NCBI GenBank assembly: GCA_017999435.1
Contig: JAGNLV010000006.1
Coordinates: 1-64,000 of the forward strand
DNA: 64,000 bases
DNA from: Candidatus Zixiibacteriota bacterium
GTDB lineage: Bacteria; Zixibacteria; MSB-5A5; GN15; FEB-12
Direction of reading: 5' to 3'
In this document: one piece after another, positions 51,039 through 60,310 of the stretch
Position numbering within the stretch: position 1 is the first letter of the stretch
How the letters are laid out: the number at the start of each line of letters is the position of its first letter
The notes under the pieces: model-generated
Told to the model about the DNA's origin: nothing
Seen by the model: the letters and a program-made list of their open reading frames with translations, nothing else
Databases searched by the model: none
Program-made: the position numbers and the translations under genes

Positions 51039-51072
51039 ACAGCCGGGGGGATCCCTCCCCGGCTGTTTTGTC
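51039..51072 (+). terminator. Terminator of the FHA/kinase operon
   Basis: A 10-bp stem (ACAGCCGGGG 51039-51048, CCCCGGCTGT 51057-51066) is followed by TTTGT. Confidence 0.75.
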
Positions 51073-51096
51073 TCCGCGCCGGCCGCCGAATCCCGC

Positions 51097-51125
51097 TTGT
51101 CAAGGGCCGGCCGATGTCGTTAATT
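51097..51125 (+). promoter_or_regulatory. Promoter of the MFS transporter, near-leaderless
   Basis: TTGTCA (51097-51102) and TTAATT (51120-51125) are separated by 17 nt. Expected start is near 51132, 4 nt before the ATG at 51136. Confidence 0.55.
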
Positions 51126-51135
51126 GCACGCCACT

Positions 51136-52377
51136 ATGATTGCCCGAAGCGCCCGCTACCTCCGCCAGTTCGATCTGAATCTCTGGATCCTGTCTTTCGG
51201 GTGGTTCAACAGCTCGATGGGATTTTCCATCAGCCTGCCGTTCATCTCGATCTACTTCTATTCCGAGTTCGGCATGTCGATGACCGAGATCGGCGTCTTT
51301 TTCGGCGCTTTGGCTTTTGTCCGGTCGTTCTTCCAGGCGGTCGGGGGCGAGGCCTCGGACCGGATCCAGCGCCGGTGGCTGCTGGTGTACTCACAGTATG
51401 CCCGTGCGGTGTCGTTCTTGGCGATGGCGGCCTCGATTCATTTCCACCTCGGGTTCTGGGCGACGGCTGCGGCCCTCGCCGTCAACTCGATCCTCGGCGC
51501 CATATTCCAGCCCGCCGCCAACGCCACGGTCGCCGACATTCTGCCCAAGGCGCAGCACCTCGACGGTTACGCGATCACGCGGTCGGCGGGCAACCTCGGC
51601 TGGGCGGCGGGGCCGGCGATCGGGGGATTCCTCGCGGGCTGGTCGTACGCGGCGCTTTTTGCCGTCTCGGCCCTCATGGCGCTCCTGTCCGGGCTGGTGT
51701 TCCACCTGCTCCTGCGCGTGCCCGAGGCGACCCGGGCGGTCGACCGCTTCCGCCTCCGCGACATCCTGACCATCCGGGATGACCACCACCTCCTTCGCCA
51801 CGCCGCCCTCCTGTTCCTGCTCTACCTCGTGGTGGCCCAGCTCACCGTGCCGTTCTCCGTCTACAGCGTGGAGATGGCCGGCATCAGCAAGGTCCAGCTG
51901 GGCACGCTGTACACGATCAACGGGCTGCTGGTCGTGGCGCTGCAGATCCCGGTCACGCGGCTGCTCAGCCGCTTCACGCTGACGGCGCAGATCGCGATGG
52001 GATCGTTCTTCTACGCGGTCGGGTATGGCTCGGTCGGGATACTGGTGGGATATCACTATTTCGCCCTGGCCATGGTGGTGGTGACGATCGGCGAGGTGAT
52101 CATGTCGCCGCCGACGCTCACGCTGACCTCGCGCCTGGCGCCGGAGGGGCGCATGGGCCGCTACATGGGCGTGCACGGGTTTGTCGTCGCTTCGGGATGG
52201 TCCTTCGGGCCGCTCTACGGCGGCGTGATTCTCGACCATTTCCCCCACACCTGGTCGGTCGCCTGGATGATGATCGCGTCGCTGGCGCTCGTCTCGGGAG
52301 CCGGCTACCTGTGGTTCCGGCGCTGTCTCCCCGAGGCGGTGAACAAGGCGCGCTACGCGCCGCCGGTCACCGAATGA
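51136..52377 (+). CDS. MFS transporter
   Basis: 413 aa with 12 predicted membrane helices in two halves. The loop between helices 2 and 3 reads GGEASDRIQRRW, an MFS motif A-like stretch. The layout resembles drug/metabolite exporters; the substrate is unknown. No ribosome-binding site precedes the ATG. The 3' end overlaps the convergent exoprotein gene by 11 nt. Confidence 0.85.
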   Translation: MIARSARYLRQFDLNLWILSFGWFNSSMGFSISLPFISIYFYSEFGMSMTEIGVFFGALAFVRSFFQAVGGEASDRIQRRWLLVYSQYARAVSFLAMAASIHFHLGFWATAAALAVNSILGAIFQPAANATVADILPKAQHLDGYAITRSAGNLGWAAGPAIGGFLAGWSYAALFAVSALMALLSGLVFHLLLRVPEATRAVDRFRLRDILTIRDDHHLLRHAALLFLLYLVVAQLTVPFSVYSVEMAGISKVQLGTLYTINGLLVVALQIPVTRLLSRFTLTAQIAMGSFFYAVGYGSVGILVGYHYFALAMVVVTIGEVIMSPPTLTLTSRLAPEGRMGRYMGVHGFVVASGWSFGPLYGGVILDHFPHTWSVAWMMIASLALVSGAGYLWFRRCLPEAVNKARYAPPVTE

Positions 52378-54997
52378 CCGCGAATTTCCCGATCTGCGTG
52401 CGGCCCTCCGACTCGACCACCCAGTAGTACAAGCCGGTCGTCAGGATCTGCGTGTTGCGCGTGATGAGGTTCCACTCCTCGTGCGCGGAGGAGGCGTCGC
52501 CGGGACTCCGATCGTGCTCGATCCGTTTGATCAGGTCGCCGTCCAGCGAAAAAATGCTGATCGTGCATCTCAAGGGGAGGTTGGCGAAATGGAGCTTGCG
52601 CACGCGTTCGTCGGGACGGTCGGAGTCCTGCCGCCCCTCGAACCCCAGGCCCCGGTAGTCGCCGTCCAGACGGTAGGGATTCGGGTACACGTAAACATCG
52701 AGCCGGTCTTCAGCCACGGCGGCCGCCGCGGTCTGCGGGTATTCGAGAACGGCGTTGATCAGCGGGCTCGTCTCGAGCGGCGGCAGGCCGACCACGGGTG
52801 AGCCGAAGTCGAAAGCCGTGACCGCGGCGTAGTAGGGTACGGTCAGCAGCAAATCGTCGATGACGTACTCGTACTCGTAGTACTTGGGCAGCCCCTCGCC
52901 GTGCTCAAAGGTGAGGTCGTCGGGCCGCCACTCGGCGCGGTCGGCGGGAGGCCGGGGGCTGTCCGGGTATACCTTGTGAATCCCCCGGGACGAGGTCAGG
53001 TCGGACCGGTTGTTGTCCTGGCGGGTGAAGTAGTAGTGGCTGCCCTCCCAGGCGAACGAACTGCTCGGCGTGTAGCGGAGCGGGTCGAAGAGCGAATCGC
53101 CGTATTCAACGCGCAATTCGTCGAGCGTCAGGGGCGTCCCCTGGAGTACCCAGTCAGACCGGGTGGCGTCAAAGACATAGCGGTTGTAGTTCTCGTGGTC
53201 ATACGACGAGAGAACGGAGAAACTGCCCGGGCGGTTGTCGCGCGCCAGGTACACCCGGTAACCCTCGAAATCGACGGCGTTGAGAAAGAAGTCCTCGGTG
53301 GTTTCCGAGTAGTATCCGTTCCAGCGGACAATCAGCCGGCCGTCGGACGGAATCACCCGGATGCGCGGGGCGACGGGGGGACCGGCGCCGCGGAAATCGG
53401 GCACCTCGTCGCCCACGTACCACTGGACGTCCCACCCGGCCCCGCTGCTGACGGCGCCCACGGTATCGTCGCAGTTGTACAGGCACACCGGGGTGCCGTC
53501 GGCAAGGCTCGCCTGGCAGTGAGCGCGTCCCGCGTACCCGTCGCTGTCGGTGTCGACGCCGGGGTTGTCGTAGACCCAGGATGCCCACTTGGCGTTGCCG
53601 GCGAGTTTGTCGAAACCCAGGTAGTTGTAGAACGGGGTCGGGTTGTAGGGGTCGAAGAGCGTCTCGAACGCATCCGCCTGGGTATGGAAGTCCTCGCCGC
53701 CGAGCCAGGCGAACGAGACCGGCAGTTTCTGCCCCGGATTGATGTCGAAGGGGCCGAAAGAGAGCAGGTAGCGGCTGTCGTAGCCGCGGGCGATTTCGGC
53801 CGCCTGGTCGGCCGGCGGGGGCATCCAGACGGCGTTGCTCGGCCCGATCGTCGCCGTGTAGTACAGGTCGTAGTCGAACTCCTCGTGGCGCAGCATGTAG
53901 TACTTGTTGCGGTCGCCCTCGGGGCTGCCGATGCGCCGGCCGAAGTTGCGGAACGGATCGCTGTCGGTGGGGCGGGTCCGCGGGCCGAAATCGCGCGAGG
54001 GGTCGGAGTAGTTGATGATCCACCAGTTGTAGGAGTATGCGAGCTCCGCGGCCGGGGTGCGCACGACCCGCACGCCGACGGCGCTCCGGGGAGAGCGATA
54101 GTCCCACTCGCCGCTGGTCTCGTCCGGGTCGCCGTCGTTGTCGGCGTGCCAGGCCACGTTGATGGTGTCGATGAACCCGCAACGTCCCTCGGCCGGGTGC
54201 GTCCGGTAGAACCCGACGACGTCGTCGTTCCAGCCGTCGGGGCCGTTGCGCGTCACGTGCCACACGTCGCCGTCGACATAGATGCCGATGTAGATGTCGC
54301 GGATCAGTTTCTGGCCGATGTTCTCCACCTGGTAGTCGAACAGGATGAAATCATCGGCATAGGCGTAACTCCAGGCCATTGAGCGCTGCGTGATCTTCAC
54401 GCCGAGCGGCTTGTGCGGCCGGTTGTCCGTGTTGTCCGACTCCACGATTGCGGGATCGTCGAGCGTGTCGGCGTAGGTGCAGATGATATCCTCTTCGGAG
54501 AGCGCCTCCGGGTGGTACCAGGAGCTGTTGATGTCGATCGAGCGGTACTTGAATCCCAGCGGCGGCTGGAGATCCTCCCAGTCGTAGTCGACCGGCGAGA
54601 ACTCCTCGGTGACGTAGAAATCCTCGTTGCCCACCGACACGAGCGTGTCGCGGCCCACGACCGCGCCGATCCAGACCGCGGCCACCCAGAGATAGACGAG
54701 GTCGGTGTTCTTGGGGTAGACGCAGGCCTGGATCGCCTCGCCCGTGATGGGGTCGGCGATGGTTGTGCCGAGCGTGCCGAAGGTGCCGTTGTTGGCGACC
54801 GCGAGCTGAATGTTCCCCCGGCTGTGGGCGATGTACATGATGGTGCGCCCCTCGGCCCGCTGGTGTCCGCCGTAGCGCGCCGCGAGGCGCTCCTTCGGCG
54901 TGCGCTCCCGGGCAGCCGCGGGCGGCGGCCACCACGCGGCGGCGAGGATCAGGAGGAAAACCAGACATCGTGCGGCGGAACCCAGAGGCGGCTGCAT
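52367..54997 (-). CDS. Large secreted protein with FlgD/T9SS-like C-terminal domain (tandem copy 2)
   Basis: 876 aa. The signal peptide covers about residues 1-28. The body shares many blocks with the neighbour at 55010-57586: NNGTFGT, WIGAVVGRDT, YADDFILFDYQ, GSPEGDRNKYY, SFGPFDINPGQKLPVSFAW and YDNPGVDTDSDGYAGRAHC. The DxDxDG repeat (DTDSDG) and DNDGD suggest calcium binding. About residues 560-700 look like a fibronectin/discoidin-type beta domain. The end (VYPNPYR, CTISIFSLDGDLIKRIEH, GLYYWVVESEG-TQIGKFAVIR) is a FlgD-like/type A sorting-like domain, so the protein is probably exported to the cell surface. The role is unknown. The gap to the upstream gene is 12 nt. Confidence 0.75.
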   Translation of the reverse strand: MQPPLGSAARCLVFLLILAAAWWPPPAAARERTPKERLAARYGGHQRAEGRTIMYIAHSRGNIQLAVANNGTFGTLGTTIADPITGEAIQACVYPKNTDLVYLWVAAVWIGAVVGRDTLVSVGNEDFYVTEEFSPVDYDWEDLQPPLGFKYRSIDINSSWYHPEALSEEDIICTYADTLDDPAIVESDNTDNRPHKPLGVKITQRSMAWSYAYADDFILFDYQVENIGQKLIRDIYIGIYVDGDVWHVTRNGPDGWNDDVVGFYRTHPAEGRCGFIDTINVAWHADNDGDPDETSGEWDYRSPRSAVGVRVVRTPAAELAYSYNWWIINYSDPSRDFGPRTRPTDSDPFRNFGRRIGSPEGDRNKYYMLRHEEFDYDLYYTATIGPSNAVWMPPPADQAAEIARGYDSRYLLSFGPFDINPGQKLPVSFAWLGGEDFHTQADAFETLFDPYNPTPFYNYLGFDKLAGNAKWASWVYDNPGVDTDSDGYAGRAHCQASLADGTPVCLYNCDDTVGAVSSGAGWDVQWYVGDEVPDFRGAGPPVAPRIRVIPSDGRLIVRWNGYYSETTEDFFLNAVDFEGYRVYLARDNRPGSFSVLSSYDHENYNRYVFDATRSDWVLQGTPLTLDELRVEYGDSLFDPLRYTPSSSFAWEGSHYYFTRQDNNRSDLTSSRGIHKVYPDSPRPPADRAEWRPDDLTFEHGEGLPKYYEYEYVIDDLLLTVPYYAAVTAFDFGSPVVGLPPLETSPLINAVLEYPQTAAAAVAEDRLDVYVYPNPYRLDGDYRGLGFEGRQDSDRPDERVRKLHFANLPLRCTISIFSLDGDLIKRIEHDRSPGDASSAHEEWNLITRNTQILTTGLYYWVVESEGRTQIGKFAVIR

Positions 54998-55009
54998 CGG
55001 CTTACCCGG

Positions 55010-57586
55010 TCACTTGATAACCGCCAGCTTGCCGATCTGCGTCTCCCGGCCCTCAGCCTCCACCGTCCAGTAGTACAGACCCGACACCACGAGCTGGGTG
55101 TTGCGCGTGATCAGGTCCCACTCCTCGTAGGGGGCATTGGGGTCCGACGGCGGCATGTCGTGCTCGAGCGTCCGGATCAGGTCTCCGTCGAGAGAGAATA
55201 TCCGGATCGTGCAGCGGGGCGGCAGATTTGCAAAACGCACGCACCGCACGCGGTGGTCCGGCCGGTCATCCTGCCCCCGGCCCTCGAATCCGAGCGAGCG
55301 ATACTCGGCGTCGATGCGGTACGGGTTGGGATAGACGATGATCGGGAGCTCCTCCGAGCGCGCCTTCTCAGGATCGGACAGCGGGATCACGTACTGGGCT
55401 CCCTGGGTGACGGCCGATTCGAGCGACGGCAGGCCGGACCGGGGAGATCCGTAATCGAGCGCGGTGACATTGATCCAGTACGGCACCGAGGGGAGGAGCC
55501 CCTCGATGTCGTACTCGTATTCGTAGTACTTGAAAAGACCATCGGGGGCCAATTCGTCGGGGTCCGCCTGGCGCGGGTCGTCAGTCGCCGGCTTGGGCTG
55601 GTCGGGATAGGCGCGGCGAATGGCGCCGGGGATTCCCAGCACCGAGCGGTTGAAATCCTGCGGTGTGAAATAGTACAGCTCGCCGGCGGGTGTCCGCAGC
55701 GGCTCCACCATGCTGTAGGCGAGGGGGTCGAAGTTGGCGTCGCGGCACGAGTCGCCGAACCGGCAGGCGAGTTCCTCGCGCGTGAGCGGAACCGGCGAAA
55801 TCTCCCAGGTGCGGCGGTCGGGCAGCCAGTGGAAGCTGTTGTAGTTCTCCCGATCGTACCCGCACACGACGCTGAAACTGGTCTTGCGGTCGTCCCGTCC
55901 GATGTAGATGCGGTAACCCTCGAAATCCACCAGGCCCACGAACGGATCTTCGGTCGTCTCGGAGTAGGTGCCGTTGAAGCGGACGCGAACCTTCCCGAAC
56001 GAAGGTATGAGCTGGAACTTGGGAGCCGGCGGCGGGGCCGCGCCCCGGAAGTCCGGCACTCCGTCCCCCGTGTACCAGTGGATGTCCCATTCCGCGCCGG
56101 CCGCGTCCGCGCCGGTCGTGTCCTCGCAGTTGTAAAGGCAGATGGCCGTGCCGTCCGACAGCCGCGTCTGACAGTGGGCCCGGCCGGCGAAGCCGTTGCT
56201 GTCGGTGTCGACGCCCGGGTTGTCGTAGATCCACCCCGCCCAGCGGGCGTTTTCGGCGAAATCCTCGAAGTGCAGGCTGTCGTAGAAAGCGTCAAAGTTG
56301 TAGGGCAGGTTGCTCAGGTTCTGGCGGTAGGTGTGGAAATTCTTGCCGCCTACGTAAGCGAACGAGAGCGGGAGGGTCTGCCCCGGGCGGATGTTGAAGG
56401 GCCCGAACGAGAGCAGATAGCGCGTGTCGGCGCCGTCGGCCCACTCCGCCACCAGCTCCTGTTTCGGATAGACCCACAGGGGATCGGTGGGGCCGATCGA
56501 CGCCACCCGCGCCTGGTCGTAGTCGAGCTCCTGGTTGCTCATGATGTAGTACTTGTTGCGGTCCCCCTCCGGCGTCCCGGTGCCGCCCGTGCCGAAATCC
56601 CGGAACGGCTCTTTCCACTTTCCGGTATAGGGGCGCTCGCGCGGCCCGAAGTCGAGTTCGCCGCTGGCCGAGAACCACCAGTTGAAGGAAATCTCCAGCG
56701 TGTCGGCGGGCGTCCGCACGATGCGCATCCCGGTCACGTGGGGAACCGGGCGCGGGAAATCCAAATCCCCGTCGTTGTCCGCCAGCCAGGCGATATTGAT
56801 GGTGTCCGCGTACGAGCAGGGGCCGATGACCTGCGAGTACTTCTCCAAATACCCGGTGAGGTCGTCGCTGTACCCGTTGGTGGTGGTCGGGTGGTACACG
56901 TCGGCATCGACGTAGATCCCCAGGTACACGTCGTTGAGCATCTGCGAATTCATGCTTGTGATCTGATAGTCGAAAAGGATGAAATCCTCGGCGTAGGAGT
57001 AGGACCACCCGTAGGAGTTCTCGGTCACCGCGATCTTGATGGGGATGTGCGGCTGGCCGTACAGGTCGGGCGGGATGCCGGCCGTAAACGTGTCGGTGTA
57101 AGTGGCGACGAAGTCCTCTTCCGAAACCGCGCCCTCGTATTCGCTGTCTTCGGGATCCACAATGGAGCGGCGGAGCAGGGGTCGGCGGAAGGGGAACATT
57201 TCGCGTGTCGACGACCACCCGTCGGCGCCCAGCGAGACGACCGTGTCCCGCCCCAGCACCGCCCCTACCCAGAAGGCGGCCGAGAAGAGATACTGGGTGT
57301 TCGAGCCTTTCGGGTACTCGCAGGAATACACCTGTCCGCCGCTGAAGCAGTCGCCGGTGGAGCCGAGCGTGAAGCCGGTGCCGAAAGTACCGTTGTTGTT
57401 GATGGCCAGCACGATTTCATTGACCCGGTGCGACGCCACGCAGAGCGGCACCTCGGGCTGTTGCGCCGCCTGCGACCGACCGCGCCGCTCCTCCGATCCG
57501 ATGAACTCCGCGCGTCCCCAGGCGTCGGCCGCAAGTCCGGCACCGAGCAGACACGCAAGTGCAGATACCGTCACCGCTTTCCGCAT
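55010..57586 (-). CDS. Large secreted protein with FlgD/T9SS-like C-terminal domain (tandem copy 1)
   Basis: 858 aa from the ATG at 57586; the signal peptide is about residues 1-22 (MRKAVTVSALACLLGAGLAA). It shares NNGTFGT, WVGAVLGRDT, YAEDFILFDYQ, GTPEGDRNKYY, LSFGPFNIRPGQTLPLSFAY, YDNPGVDTDSNGFAGRAHC and the C-terminal VYPNPYRIDAEYRSLGFEGR/GLYYWTVEAEG-IGKLAVIK with the next gene. The two probably arose by duplication and are made as one operon. A longer frame upstream is not supported; the ATG here begins a signal peptide. Function is unknown. Confidence 0.75.
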   Translation of the reverse strand: MRKAVTVSALACLLGAGLAADAWGRAEFIGSEERRGRSQAAQQPEVPLCVASHRVNEIVLAINNNGTFGTGFTLGSTGDCFSGGQVYSCEYPKGSNTQYLFSAAFWVGAVLGRDTVVSLGADGWSSTREMFPFRRPLLRRSIVDPEDSEYEGAVSEEDFVATYTDTFTAGIPPDLYGQPHIPIKIAVTENSYGWSYSYAEDFILFDYQITSMNSQMLNDVYLGIYVDADVYHPTTTNGYSDDLTGYLEKYSQVIGPCSYADTINIAWLADNDGDLDFPRPVPHVTGMRIVRTPADTLEISFNWWFSASGELDFGPRERPYTGKWKEPFRDFGTGGTGTPEGDRNKYYIMSNQELDYDQARVASIGPTDPLWVYPKQELVAEWADGADTRYLLSFGPFNIRPGQTLPLSFAYVGGKNFHTYRQNLSNLPYNFDAFYDSLHFEDFAENARWAGWIYDNPGVDTDSNGFAGRAHCQTRLSDGTAICLYNCEDTTGADAAGAEWDIHWYTGDGVPDFRGAAPPPAPKFQLIPSFGKVRVRFNGTYSETTEDPFVGLVDFEGYRIYIGRDDRKTSFSVVCGYDRENYNSFHWLPDRRTWEISPVPLTREELACRFGDSCRDANFDPLAYSMVEPLRTPAGELYYFTPQDFNRSVLGIPGAIRRAYPDQPKPATDDPRQADPDELAPDGLFKYYEYEYDIEGLLPSVPYWINVTALDYGSPRSGLPSLESAVTQGAQYVIPLSDPEKARSEELPIIVYPNPYRIDAEYRSLGFEGRGQDDRPDHRVRCVRFANLPPRCTIRIFSLDGDLIRTLEHDMPPSDPNAPYEEWDLITRNTQLVVSGLYYWTVEAEGRETQIGKLAVIK

Positions 57587-57690
57587 ATTTCCGCCACTGC
57601 TTCCCCGAAAGGGTTCGGCATGTCTTTTGAATGCCACCGGTTGAAACCGGCGCCGCCGCACGGAGCGGCCCGCCGTCACCATCATGGGCA

Positions 57691-57719
57691 AAACTACGGC
57701 ATGGAGCGTGCGTTGGCAA
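57691..57719 (-). promoter_or_regulatory. Promoter of the exoprotein pair
   Basis: Minus-strand TTGCCA (57714-57719) and TAGTTT (57691-57696) are separated by 17 nt. The leader is about 98 nt. Confidence 0.55.
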
Positions 57720-57739
57720 GACCCTTTTCGTCCTATTAC

Positions 57740-57772
57740 TAAAGGAAAGCGGCGCCCGAATGAGCGCCGCTT
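57740..57772 (-). terminator. Terminator of the subtilisin gene
   Basis: A 9-bp stem (AAGCGGCGC 57747-57755, GCGCCGCTT 57764-57772) is followed on the minus strand by TCCTTTA. Confidence 0.75.
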
Positions 57773-57795
57773 CAGGAATCTGCCTTCTGTCCGGG

Positions 57796-60180
57796 TCAGC
57801 AAGCGCACGGGTCGGGCCCGCTGCGGAACAGGTAGTTGATCAGGTAGGTCAGATCCGACACCTTGACCGATCCGTCGCAGTTGACGTCCGCCGTCTCCAG
57901 ATGCGCCGGCGGCGGACCGGACCGGAAGAGGTACCCCACCAGGTAGGTGATGTCGGCCACGCTGATTCCCGGGCTCCCGTCCAGATCCCCTCGCGGCGGG
58001 CATAGGTCGAGCGTTCCCGCCTGCAGAACCGGCGTATACGTGGCCAGCGGCCCGCTGAATGCCGGCAGATAAGTACCGTAGCCGGTCAGCTTCACGTCGG
58101 CTGACTGCGGGAATTCGGCTTCCGGTGAGATGACGAAGACCAGGTTCACAATCGGTCCGGCCCCGGGTTCGAGCGGCGGGGCGGTCCCGGTCACCGAGCT
58201 CTGGAGCCGCACCGCCATGCGCCGGCCCCCCGGAAAGCTGTACCACAGGTCCTGAACCTGGAAATATGAGGTCCGACAGCCGACCGTGTTGAAAGTCGCA
58301 CTCGAAATCAGGATGTCGCCGGGGTACTCGACGGGAATGTCAATGCGGGTCAAGGGGACGTTGTTGCGGGCGTAGATCGGCACGATGACCGTGTCCCCGC
58401 GCCCGCCTTGGGCGGCCGGGGCGACCATCGTGTCAGCCAGAACCGCCACGTAGTCGACCCGCTGGGCGACCCGCGGCTGCCCGTCCGCCATGATTTCCAG
58501 GCGAACCGTGTACTGCCCCCCGGCCTCGTAGGTGTGGACCGGGTCCTGAACGAACGCCGAATCACCGTCGCCGAAATCCCAAGTCCAACTGGTCACTTCA
58601 AGTCCGGAACTGCCGGTGAACGCCACGTCGAACGGCGCCCAACCGATCGTCGTATCGGCGCTAAACGAGACCCCGATCACCTGGTCGGTCGCGCCCTGGA
58701 GGTCGGGGAGCGGGCCGACATGTTTGTAGTGGGCCGCCTGGGGTGTGCCGTACGTTTGCATCAGGCTGCGGATTTCGTTGTGGTATAATGTGGTGCCGTG
58801 GGTCGCCTTGTTGATCCCCTGGAGCACGGCCGCCGACCCGGTGATGATCGGCGAGGCCGACGATGTCCCGGAGAAGGAACCGGTGTACGAATCATTGATG
58901 CCGGTGCCGTAGAGCGACCCGTAGCCGAGGGTGTACACATCCCAGGTGCCGAACGCATGCACGTCGACCCGCTGGCCGTAGTTCGTGAACGACGCGGGCA
59001 CGTGGCCGGCGCTGGTGGCGCCGACCATGATCGCACCCGAGAAGCGGTAGGCGGGGTCGAACGTCTGGCCGTAGATGCCGACGTCGTCCAGGTTTTCGTT
59101 GCCGTTGCCGCCGGCTTCGACGACGATCCGGCCGAGGGCCGAGGCCTGGAGGATGGCATCGAAGACGTCCTGCCAGTACTCCATGGGGACATACCCCGCC
59201 TGGTCATCGCGGGGTTCGAAATCGTAGTGCGGACCGGGCGCGTGCAATTCGATGAGGAAGACGTCGCCGGCTTCGGAATTTGCCACCGCCGTCGTAATCG
59301 CCGCCGCCGTCGACATCGAGCCGATCGAGACGGTCCCGAGATCGACGTTGAACGCGATGCCGGTCATGCCGAAGGAATTGGAGTCGGCGGCAATCTCGCC
59401 GAGCACCGCCGTGCCGTGATTCCACCAGCCGGCGTCGTTGATCCGGGTGCCGGCGATGTGGAAATTGTCCGTGCCGCCGTGGAGATCCTCGTGCGTCTCG
59501 ATCCAGTTCCCCTCGATGTCAATCACTCTGACCGTTTCCCCCTTGCCGCCGGGGTAGTTCCAGGCGTAGTACGCGTTCACGCCGATCGGGGCGGCTTTCA
59601 GGTAGTACTGGTTGTTCTCCCAGTTCGGGGTCGCCTGCACTTCGGCGATCGACAGCATGGCCGGGGAGAGGGATCTCCCGGAGGCCGGTTCGGGGTCGGG
59701 CTGAAAGAAGGCGATTTCCACGAGGTCAAGGGCGTTGAGGTCGTTGACCGCCGCCAGTTTCTCGGCCGCCGTGGCCGAGGCGGGGAACCGCAGTTCGTAG
59801 TACCGGGTGAGGTCGGGCATCGCCCAGCCGACGCGGGCCGAGGCCTCCTGCCGCATCCGGTCGAGCACGGCCGGGTCCAGCGGAATATGCGGCGCCAGCT
59901 CGCGGGCCGCTTTCGCCGGGCCGGCCACGATTGCGTTCAGCCGGTCCCACTGCGCCCCGGACTGAACGAAGCGTCCGCCCGCGACCGCGGGCCGATCGGG
60001 CGCCTCCGCAAGTTTGAACACCACCCGGCCGGCGCCATCGCCGGCGCGAAGAGATTTGAGCGCGCTTTTGACCGGAACCGGGCGCTTGAGCGAGGCATCG
60101 GCGGCGCCGCTGGCCGCACCGCTCCACCACAAAACGAGACTGAGGCAGCACGCTGCCACAAGGGCAATACGCTTGTTCAC
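57796..60180 (-). CDS. Secreted subtilisin-like protease with PKD, cohesin-like and dockerin-like regions
   Basis: 794 aa from the GTG at 60180. Signal peptide about 1-26, then a propeptide-like region to about 185. The S8 domain has Asp221 (VIDIEGN), His255 (NHGTAV), Asn359 (AGGNGN) and Ser440 (GTSSASP). A PKD-like domain follows at about 505-582 (WDFGDGDS, HTYEAGGQYTV). Residues about 585-720 look like a cohesin/dockerin-partner beta domain (VPIYARNNVPL, FVISPEA). The last 65 residues are dockerin-like, two DxDxDG-type repeats (DLDGSPGISVADITYLV and DVNCDGSVKVSDLTYLI). The protein probably acts outside the cell on proteins and could join a complex through its dockerin. No T9SS-type end is present. 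Confidence 0.88.
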   Translation of the reverse strand: MNKRIALVAACCLSLVLWWSGAASGAADASLKRPVPVKSALKSLRAGDGAGRVVFKLAEAPDRPAVAGGRFVQSGAQWDRLNAIVAGPAKAARELAPHIPLDPAVLDRMRQEASARVGWAMPDLTRYYELRFPASATAAEKLAAVNDLNALDLVEIAFFQPDPEPASGRSLSPAMLSIAEVQATPNWENNQYYLKAAPIGVNAYYAWNYPGGKGETVRVIDIEGNWIETHEDLHGGTDNFHIAGTRINDAGWWNHGTAVLGEIAADSNSFGMTGIAFNVDLGTVSIGSMSTAAAITTAVANSEAGDVFLIELHAPGPHYDFEPRDDQAGYVPMEYWQDVFDAILQASALGRIVVEAGGNGNENLDDVGIYGQTFDPAYRFSGAIMVGATSAGHVPASFTNYGQRVDVHAFGTWDVYTLGYGSLYGTGINDSYTGSFSGTSSASPIITGSAAVLQGINKATHGTTLYHNEIRSLMQTYGTPQAAHYKHVGPLPDLQGATDQVIGVSFSADTTIGWAPFDVAFTGSSGLEVTSWTWDFGDGDSAFVQDPVHTYEAGGQYTVRLEIMADGQPRVAQRVDYVAVLADTMVAPAAQGGRGDTVIVPIYARNNVPLTRIDIPVEYPGDILISSATFNTVGCRTSYFQVQDLWYSFPGGRRMAVRLQSSVTGTAPPLEPGAGPIVNLVFVISPEAEFPQSADVKLTGYGTYLPAFSGPLATYTPVLQAGTLDLCPPRGDLDGSPGISVADITYLVGYLFRSGPPPAHLETADVNCDGSVKVSDLTYLINYLFRSGPDPCAC

Positions 60181-60246
60181 GATATGGTTACCTCGGCAGT
60201 AATGAAGTTTCTCTGTGAGCAGATCGTCCTGGCGGTCACACCAAAG

Positions 60247-60274
60247 ATAATAGCCATCTCGAATTCTGCAACAA
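60247..60274 (-). promoter_or_regulatory. Promoter of the subtilisin gene
   Basis: Minus-strand TTGTTG (60269-60274) and TATTAT (60247-60252) are separated by 16 nt. The leader is about 60 nt with GAGG before the GTG. Confidence 0.5.
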
Positions 60275-60310
60275 GTATTCCGTTGCCCGGTTCCCTCGCG
60301 ACGGCCCGTC

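Noticed and set aside
54413-57742. 1109-codon open frame on the plus strand
   Set aside because: It is antisense to the two exoproteins, which have signal peptides and shared blocks; the plus frame has none.
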